This document shows positions 37,804 to 43,049 of a stretch of DNA of 43,049 nucleotides, one piece after another. The position numbers and the translations under genes are program-made. This DNA comes from Candidatus Solincola daggyaiensis (lineage in GTDB: Bacteria > Actinomycetota > Geothermincolia > Geothermincolales > RBG-13-55-18). The notes beneath the pieces were generated by a model, which worked only from the letters and a program-made list of their open reading frames with translations, was not told the DNA's origin and searched no databases. The DNA lies in assembly GCA_015711825.1 (NCBI GenBank), contig JACVJD010000014.1, forward strand, positions 1 to 43,049, read 5' to 3'. Each line of letters opens with the position of its first letter. The stretch's first letter is position 1.

Positions 37804-38216
37804 TCTCTTTACCCTCCTCGCAATCACCTTTCGCCATCCCGCCCGCGCCGCCGACCCGCGGGGGTGGTTTGCCCGCCCGCGAGGACTCCTGCAACCCGCA
37901 CGCGCGGCAGGACCGCGAGGGCATCAAGCGCCTCCCCCTTACGGCATTATGCCTTATGACGGCGACGCCATGATCGAAGGCGGTCTTTCGCATCCCGAAG
38001 GCGCCTCAATGCATGGTAAAAAGCGGCCCTGCCTTTGTCAAACCCGCTCCTTGCGACCTGGGCGGGCAAGATCGCGCGACGCCGGCGATTTGCTTGCGGG
38101 AGGGCCAACAAACCGCTCTCAAGAAGGAAACGCGACCGCAGCCGTCCCGGGTGGAAAAATGATACAATGGCACCCGGACAAAGACCTGTTCCCGGCGGTG
38201 GAGAGGAAGGAAAGGC
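37804..38216. other. Divergent non-coding region between valS and a small membrane protein gene
   Basis: About 410 bp. CATAAT on the minus strand near 37950 may be a -10 box for valS, and TACAAT at 38163-38168 on the plus strand may serve the small membrane protein gene; neither has a convincing -35. I looked for a T-box (AGGGTGG-type core) on the valS strand and saw none. No gene or repeat is evident. Confidence 0.45.
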
Positions 38217-38540
38217 ATGGGCACGGCGGCATTGATCGTCTTCCTGGCGTCGCTCGTCCTGGGCATGGCCGCCCTGGCGGCCCTGGTCTGCGCGGCGCTG
38301 GGCGTGTGGCGAACGGCACGCTACGGCTATAAAGACTTCCGGGCCTGGTCCGTCTTTTTCGGGGAACACGCCGCGAACCTGCGCCTCGCCTTTGAGGCCA
38401 TGGGGGAGCGCGCGCGCTCCATCGCCTCCCATGCCGCCGAGATCAGGGAGGGTGTGGAGGATATCCGGGACAGCGCGGAGGAAATGCGCTCCCACCCCGC
38501 CATCCGCGCCGCCCGCCTCGCGGGCCGGCTGCGCCGCTGA
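38217..38540 (+). CDS. Small single-pass membrane protein with coiled coil, unknown function
   Basis: A 107-residue protein. Residues 4-31 are a strong membrane helix (ALIVFLASLVLGMAALAALVCAALG). The rest is a charged amphipathic helix (for example RLAFEAMGERARSIASHAAEIREGVEDIRDSAEEM) that could form a coiled coil, then a basic Arg-rich end. ATG 38217 is preceded by GGAAAGGC, and TACAAT lies 49 bp upstream. It is alone on the plus strand, divergent from valS and convergent with the surface-protein remnant. The topology is like DUF948-type or YtxH-type small proteins, but I cannot assign a family. Confidence 0.7.
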   Translation: MGTAALIVFLASLVLGMAALAALVCAALGVWRTARYGYKDFRAWSVFFGEHAANLRLAFEAMGERARSIASHAAEIREGVEDIRDSAEEMRSHPAIRAARLAGRLRR

Positions 38541-38585
38541 CCGCGGCCTGCGCGGCTCTCTCCCTTTCCCCGCCCGGGCAATGAA

Positions 38586-38642
38586 GGGCGCGTGCCCGCA
38601 GCGCTTTGGTCCGGGCACGCGCCCGCTCGCCACCAAGCGAGC
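38586..38642. terminator. Strong tandem hairpins between convergent genes
   Basis: A perfect 13-bp inverted repeat, GGGCGCGTGCCCG (38586-38598) with CGGGCACGCGCCC (38612-38624), surrounds a 13-nt loop. A second hairpin, GCTCGC/GCGAGC (38625-38630 with 38637-38642), directly follows. Position between convergent transcription units suggests a two-way terminator. The usual T-run is missing, so it may act as a transcription barrier or mRNA 3' end. Confidence 0.6.
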
Positions 38643-38649
38643 TATTCCC

Positions 38650-38949
38650 CTAAGGCGTATGAGCGGCGGAGTCGTGGGCCCAGGCGTCGTCGTTGCCGTA
38701 CATGGCGCGCTCGCAGATGACGTCCCCTCCGTGCGAGGTCACCTTGGTGGAGACGTTCCAGTCCATGACCAGCTCGTTGAGGTCGAAGGAGTGGCGGGAC
38801 TTCCCGGCTATCTCGAAGCCCTGGGGTCCGTCCACCTTGCCCTGGGTGGTCATGAAATAGATGGTAAACCTGCAATTGACGGTGGTGGAGCTCGCCGCCT
38901 TCGCATAGGTAGCCCAGATGGGGCCCTGGCCCTCTTTCGTGAGCATCAC
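38650..38949 (-). pseudogene. Surface-protein remnant, C-terminal fragment in a shifted frame
   Basis: A 99-codon frame that overlaps the end of the preceding fragment by 4 bp in another frame. It has no ribosome binding site. It reads AKAASSTTVNCRFTIYFMTTQGKVDGPQGFEIAGKSRHSFDLNELV and later VICERAMYGNDDAWAHDS. ERAMY-N-HDS is the style of repeat seen in the C-terminal parts of large actinobacterial surface proteins (DUF5719-like). It is best explained as the end of the same surface protein, knocked out of frame or joined by a deletion. A separate small gene is less likely. Confidence 0.55.
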
Positions 38950-40391
38950 GAAGGGCGACCCCAGAATCCAGTTCCCGTCAGGGTGACGTCGATGGTGGCG
39001 CCGAGCACGCCCGAGTCGGGCTCCACGCCGGTCAGGGTGGGCGGGGGCAACGCCCCCGTGACCATGAAGCCGCCGGGCAGGGTCCCGCTGCGGCCGTCGG
39101 GGTTGGTCACCGTCACGTCCCAGGGACCCGAGTAGGCGTCGGCGGGGATAGGGAAGCTGCAGGTTATCTTGGTGCCGTTGCTGTAGATGCTGACGCCGGT
39201 GGCCACGATATCGGGCTGGCCGCTCCTGGCGAGCTTGACCGTGGCTTTATCGGCTGGGGTATCCCAGAAGCCGGTGCCGGCCAGGTCGCTGATGGCCACG
39301 GTGGATCCCCTTGGCCCGTAGTCGGGCGTTATGGAGGTGATGGTGGGATCAGGCGGCGGGTTCTCCACGATCCTGAAACCCCAGAAGGTGTCCTCGTACG
39401 CGTCGGGGCCGGGATCCCTGATATAGACTTCCCGGTAATCCAGCTCAGCTTCCGCCGGGAGCGGGAACTTGCAGCTTATGTGATAGAGGTCGTGCACCAC
39501 GACGTCCGTGGCCTCTATTATCGAACTACCGTATCGCAGCTGTACCGTCGGTTTTTCCCCCGGCTTCTCCCAGAAGCCGTAGCCATGGATGTCGGCGTCC
39601 ACGGTGCTCTCCCGCATGCCCCAGCTGGGGGTGACGCTCTTTATCTTGGGGAAGGGGTAGATGATCATGAACTCCGAGAGCGAGGTCGCCTGCCCGGTGA
39701 TGACGTTGTTCTCCGTGTCCACGGAGGTGGTCACGTCCTCCCAGCCGCTTCCCGTGTTATGGAACAAGCGATAAGCGCTTTCGTCAAGCCCGCTATCGCC
39801 GTAGGTCAACCTCACCTCGGCCGTCCCCGTAAAGGAGGCGCTGGAGGAGATGTCCACGCACCTCTGGGGCCAGTGGTAGTCGAACTCCTCGCCGCTGGGG
39901 GGCTCCGCCGGGTATTTGACGGTGTTCCCCGCCGCGGTCACGGAGGAGAAGGTGACGGTGTCGCCGCCCCCCAGGTCCACGCTGACGCCGCTTCCCACCC
40001 GGGTGTTGGCCTGCACCAGGCACAGCACGGTGCAGTGCTCTCCCGCCGCCCAGGCGTGGGTGGCGTCCACGGCATAGACGCTTTTCAGGTGCTCGCCGGT
40101 GGGGGCGTACATGCGCTCCCAGCTCGCGCCGCCGTCGGTGGTGCGCAGGATGGTGCCGGAGCTGCCCGCCGCGAAGGCGGTGGAGGCGTCCAGGGCGCAG
40201 ATGAAGTAGAGGCTTCCCGACCCCTGCGGCATGGCGTACACAGACCAGTTCTCGCCGTAGTCGCTGGTCTTGATGACTATGCCCGGGCTGCCTGGGGTAT
40301 TATCGACGACCGCATATGCCGTGCTGGTGCCCGCGGTCTCGATCTGCTCCACCGTCAGCGATGAAGACGCGGGGTCAGGCGCTCTCCTCAT
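38946..40391 (-). CDS. Truncated surface protein with YCF48-like and IPT/TIG domains
   Basis: A 481-codon open frame with coherent extracellular domains but no signal peptide. Residues about 14-125 hold BNR/YCF48-like repeats ([21 protein letters not shown]). About 125-240 is a beta-rich part. About 245-345 and 350-455 are IPT/TIG domains that start with [17 protein letters not shown]-type sequence. A third TIG domain is cut off at GTGFWG by a stop. Its first ATG lies inside the last codons of clpX (17-bp overlap), with no ribosome binding site. The true N-terminus seems lost, so this is probably a gene fragment, perhaps translated weakly by coupling to clpX. Confidence 0.6.
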   Translation of the reverse strand: MRRAPDPASSSLTVEQIETAGTSTAYAVVDNTPGSPGIVIKTSDYGENWSVYAMPQGSGSLYFICALDASTAFAAGSSGTILRTTDGGASWERMYAPTGEHLKSVYAVDATHAWAAGEHCTVLCLVQANTRVGSGVSVDLGGGDTVTFSSVTAAGNTVKYPAEPPSGEEFDYHWPQRCVDISSSASFTGTAEVRLTYGDSGLDESAYRLFHNTGSGWEDVTTSVDTENNVITGQATSLSEFMIIYPFPKIKSVTPSWGMRESTVDADIHGYGFWEKPGEKPTVQLRYGSSIIEATDVVVHDLYHISCKFPLPAEAELDYREVYIRDPGPDAYEDTFWGFRIVENPPPDPTITSITPDYGPRGSTVAISDLAGTGFWDTPADKATVKLARSGQPDIVATGVSIYSNGTKITCSFPIPADAYSGPWDVTVTNPDGRSGTLPGGFMVTGALPPPTLTGVEPDSGVLGATIDVTLTGTGFWGRPS

Positions 40392-41637
40392 CCTTGTAGT
40401 CGCCGGCCGAGGTGACCAGGGTGGGCTCGATGCCCTTCTCGATGGTGTCCTTGGTGACCACGCAGCGGATGATGTCGTTGCGCGAGGGGAGTTCGTACAT
40501 CACCTCCAGGAGGCACTCCTCCATGATGGCGCGCAGGCCCCGCGCCCCGGTGGTGCGCTGCATGGCCTTGCGGGCCACCGCCCGCAGCGCCCCCTCGGTG
40601 AAGCGCAGCTCCACCCCGTCGAACTCGAAGAACTTCTTGTACTGCTTCACCAGGGCGTTCTTGGGCTGGGTGAGGATGGACACCAGGTCGTCCTCGCTGA
40701 GACCGTGGAAGGCGGCGATCACCGGCAGGCGCCCCACGAACTCGGGGATGAGGCCGTACTTGAGGAGGTCCTCGGGCATCACCTGCTCCAGGATCTCCCC
40801 GATCTCCTTGTCCTCGCGGCGCTTGATATCCGCCCCGAAACCCACCCCCTTCTTGCCGATGCGGTTCTCCACGATGTTCTCCAGCCCCGCGAAGGCCCCT
40901 CCGCAGATGAAGAGGATGTTGGTGGTGTCGATCTGGATGAACTCCTGGTGGGGGTGCTTGCGCCCTCCCTGGGGAGGAACGCTGGCCACCGTCCCCTCCA
41001 GGATCTTGAGCAACGCCTGTTGCACCCCCTCGCCGGAGACGTCGCGGGTGATGGAGGGGTTCTCGGACTTGCGGGCTATCTTGTCCACCTCGTCGATGTA
41101 GATGATCCCCGTCTCCGCCCGCTTGACGTCGTAGTCGGCGGCCTGGATGAGCTTGAGGAGGATGTTCTCCACGTCCTCGCCCACGTAGCCCGCCTCGGTG
41201 AGGGTGGTGGCGTCGGCGATGCAGAAGGGCACGTTGAGCACCCGCGCCAGGGTCTGCGCCAGCAGGGTCTTGCCGCAACCGGTGGGGCCGATGAGGACGA
41301 TGTTGCTCTTCTGCAGCTCCACGTCGTCGTCGGAGTAGCTGCCCACCTGGATGCGCTTGTAGTGGTTGTAAACCGCCACCGAGAGGATCTTCTTCGCCTT
41401 GTCCTGCCCGATGACGTAATCGTTTAGGAAACGGTAGATCTCGGAGGGCTTAGGCAGCTCCTCGAGGCGCAGCTCAGGGGTCTCGGAGAGCTCTTCCTCG
41501 ATGATCTCGTTGCACAGGTCGATGCACTCGTCGCATATGTAAACGCCCGGGCCAGCTATGAGCTTCTTGACCTGCCGCTGGCTCTTGCCGCAGAAGGAAC
41601 ATTTGAGAAGATCGCCGCCCTCGCCGAACTTGGCCAT
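40375..41637 (-). CDS. clpX: ATP-dependent Clp protease ATP-binding subunit ClpX
   Basis: ClpX unfolds proteins and feeds them to ClpP. The 420-residue product has the N-terminal zinc domain (Cys13, Cys16, Cys35, Cys38), Walker A GPTGCGKT (117-124), Walker [10 protein letters not shown] (177-185), pore loop GYVGED, the ClpP-docking loop reading VGF (usually IGF or LGF), sensor 1/2 and the C-terminal [11 protein letters not shown]. Length is typical. ATG 41637 follows GGAGGTAGCTATAG. It is 388 bp downstream of clpP. Confidence 0.97.
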   Translation of the reverse strand: MAKFGEGGDLLKCSFCGKSQRQVKKLIAGPGVYICDECIDLCNEIIEEELSETPELRLEELPKPSEIYRFLNDYVIGQDKAKKILSVAVYNHYKRIQVGSYSDDDVELQKSNIVLIGPTGCGKTLLAQTLARVLNVPFCIADATTLTEAGYVGEDVENILLKLIQAADYDVKRAETGIIYIDEVDKIARKSENPSITRDVSGEGVQQALLKILEGTVASVPPQGGRKHPHQEFIQIDTTNILFICGGAFAGLENIVENRIGKKGVGFGADIKRREDKEIGEILEQVMPEDLLKYGLIPEFVGRLPVIAAFHGLSEDDLVSILTQPKNALVKQYKKFFEFDGVELRFTEGALRAVARKAMQRTTGARGLRAIMEECLLEVMYELPSRNDIIRCVVTKDTIEKGIEPTLVTSAGDYKDEESA

Positions 41638-42025
41638 CTATAGCTACCTCCACCTCGATAAAGCTCCGGGCTTGCCGCAGCCCTTTCGCGATCCTTTAAC
41701 GCCTTGCGGGTTTTATACCTCCGGCCCTTGAACGGTCCGACTCCGCCTGGCGCTTCGGCGCCCCGCTTTCCGTCTAAGCCGCGGTGGCCGCCGACGACAA
41801 CACCACCTATCGTCCTTTTCGTCCCTTTCCTTTACCCTGGCTTCCCTGCACCTCGCCTTCGTTAATCATATCGTCCTCCCGGGACGATTTCTTGCGCCCT
41901 AAGCGACGCCTATTTCCCCGCCTGGGCTGCGCCCGCCAACCCTACTCCATCAACGCTCCCAAAAGCGCTTTCCTCGCCCAGGCACCTCAAGGCGCACGCA
42001 AGGCGTCGTTGTTCGCGCCCCGGGA
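41638..42025. other. Non-coding region between clpP and clpX
   Basis: About 390 bp. TATAAA on the minus strand (41712-41717), about 75 bp before clpX, is a possible -10 box without a good -35. A perfect GGCGC-TTCG-GCGCC hairpin lies at 41749-41762, just upstream of that box, and could end transcripts coming from clpP, though it lacks a T-run. I see no gene here. Confidence 0.45.
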
Positions 42026-42637
42026 TTATTTCAGCTTCTCCTCCTCCTCGGCCTTGCGCTCGATAACCATGTCGATAACCCCGTACTCCTTGGCCTCCTG
42101 CGCGCTCATGATGAAGTCCCGGTCGGTGTCCGACCTTATGCGCTCCAGCGGCTGACCGGTGTGCTCCGAGAGTATCTTGTCCAGGAGGTCGCGCAGGCGC
42201 AGGATCTCGCGGGCATGGATGTCGATGTCCACCGCCTGGCCGCTCGCCCCGCCGGCGGGCTGGTGCAGCAGGACCCTTGAATGTGGTAGCGCAAAGCGCT
42301 TCCCCGGCGCCCCCGCCGCCAGCAGCAGCGCCGCCCCCGAGGCCGCCTGACCGATGCAGATGGTGGAGACGTCGGCCTTGACGTACTGCATGGTGTCGTA
42401 GATGGCCAGGGTGGAGGTGACGATGCCCCCGGGGCTGTTTATGTAGAGGTGGATGTCCTTCTCCGGATCCTCCGATTCCAGGTGCAGGAGCTGCGCCATC
42501 ACCAGGTTGGCGACGTGGTCGTCGATCTCCGAGCCGAGGAAGATGATGCGGTCCTTGAGCAGGCGCGAGTAGATATCGAAGGACCTCTCACCTCGGTTGG
42601 TCTGCTCTATCACTATGGGTATCAGGCTGCTGGTCAT
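42026..42637 (-). CDS. clpP: ATP-dependent Clp protease proteolytic subunit ClpP
   Basis: ClpP is the serine protease chamber that works with ClpX. The 203-residue product has the catalytic triad Ser100 (GQAASGA), His125 (LLHQP) and Asp174 (DTDRD), in family spacing. It starts [24 protein letters not shown], the usual propeptide and axial-loop region. Length is normal. ATG 42637 has only weak ribosome binding sequence (AAGGA about ten bases upstream). It follows a probable trigger factor gene, the common tig-clpP-clpX order. Confidence 0.97.
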   Translation of the reverse strand: MTSSLIPIVIEQTNRGERSFDIYSRLLKDRIIFLGSEIDDHVANLVMAQLLHLESEDPEKDIHLYINSPGGIVTSTLAIYDTMQYVKADVSTICIGQAASGAALLLAAGAPGKRFALPHSRVLLHQPAGGASGQAVDIDIHAREILRLRDLLDKILSEHTGQPLERIRSDTDRDFIMSAQEAKEYGVIDMVIERKAEEEEKLK

Positions 42638-42726
42638 CTCACATCATCCTTTTCCCGGCGCATGGCGCCGTCCGTACGCGTCCGTGGTCTTTTCTATACC
42701 TTTTTCCGTCCCTTCCTTCTATACAG

Positions 42727-42757
42727 ATTATACCCGCGCGAGCCCGCTCTTCCCCAA
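42727..42757 (-). promoter_or_regulatory. Probable clpP promoter
   Basis: On the minus strand a perfect TATAAT (42727-42732) lies 90 bp before clpP. TTGGGG (42752-42757) is a poor -35 at 19 bp. The 288 bp between the upstream gene and clpP hold nothing else that I recognise; a second TATAGA box follows a few bases downstream. Confidence 0.45.
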
Positions 42758-42925
42758 CCTGCGCGCCAGGCGCAGCGGCCGGCCTTGCCGCGGCCGCGTC
42801 CAGGACTCTCCCCCCATCGGGGTTAGCGGGAATGGCGCGCGCGAGACCGGGGTGCGCGCCGCCCCGGCACCTTGCGGGCGTTAACGGCAGCGACCGCCGC
42901 TTCTCGCCCTTCATCGGTCCACTCC

Positions 42926-43049
42926 TCACTCTTGTCCGCCCTCCTCCGGGGGCGCCTCCTCCGCCTTTTCCTCCGCCTTTTCCTCCGCCGCGGCGGCCTT
43001 GCCTTCCCCGCCTTCCCCGGCGAAAACGGCGTGGTCGCCCAGGAGCTTG
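42926..43049 (-). CDS. tig: C-terminal tail of probable trigger factor (5' end outside window)
   Basis: Only the last 41 codons are in the window, reading KLLGDHAVFAGEGGEG, then an Ala/Glu/Lys-rich tail with AEEKAEEKAEEAPPEE, to a TGA at 42926-42928. Acidic, repetitive tails after the last helix are common in trigger factor. Position directly upstream of clpP-clpX on the same strand is the standard place for tig. The visible sequence alone would not identify it. Confidence 0.5.
   Translation of the reverse strand, partial: KLLGDHAVFAGEGGEGKAAAAEEKAEEKAEEAPPEEGGQE

Noticed and set aside
37804-38000. T-box leader for valS
   Set aside because: No AGGGTGG-type T-box core or terminator/antiterminator pair is visible on the valS strand.

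Overview
This is a GC-rich bacterial chromosome segment carrying core housekeeping genes in dense, mostly minus-strand operons. It has an A/V-type ATPase instead of visible F-type genes, many GTG/TTG starts, and actinobacteria-like TrkA pairs and sigma factor. These point to a deep-branching, probably anaerobic, Actinobacteria-like lineage. That placement is an inference from gene content; no rRNA is present.

Layout. 1-1739: 3'-truncated (window edge) gene for a membrane-anchored extracellular protein. 1936-10843: complete nine-gene V-type ATPase operon transcribed leftward from a promoter near 10980, in the Thermus-like order G-I-K-E-C-F-A-B-D. 11203-14643: four TrkA/RCK genes holding five KTN-RCK modules. 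14770-17553: a Na,K-ATPase-like P-type ATPase with its own promoter. 17904-20315: an acyl carrier protein followed by two DUF2229 (2-hydroxyacyl-CoA dehydratase/activase-related) proteins. 20806-21746: an ECF-type sigma factor and a coupled small membrane protein. 22050-22139: a 29-bp direct repeat pair, followed on the plus strand by a small four-cysteine protein, uppS and recO. 24027-24148: a probable stand-alone structured RNA with a strong promoter and a palindromic operator. 24279-27308: era-mgtE-deoC. 27494-33079: mreB-mreC-mreD-mrdA-rodA cell-shape operon. 33195-37803: valS, folC, ndk. 38217-38540: small membrane protein. 38650-40391: remnants of a surface protein gene directly against clpX. 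40375-43049: clpX, clpP and the tail of a probable trigger factor gene.

How the genes fit together. The left half reads as a cation-homeostasis island. The V-ATPase K subunit keeps the Na+ ligand set known from Enterococcus NtpK, the P-type ATPase keeps the Na,K-ATPase M4/M5/M6 ligands, and five RCK modules could gate K+ uptake. The right half is the cell-wall elongation, protein quality control and translation core. The most unusual items are the orphan RNA gene, the DUF2229 pair with its own acyl carrier protein, the five-module TrkA cluster, a possible ATA start codon, and a broken surface protein gene fused against clpX.
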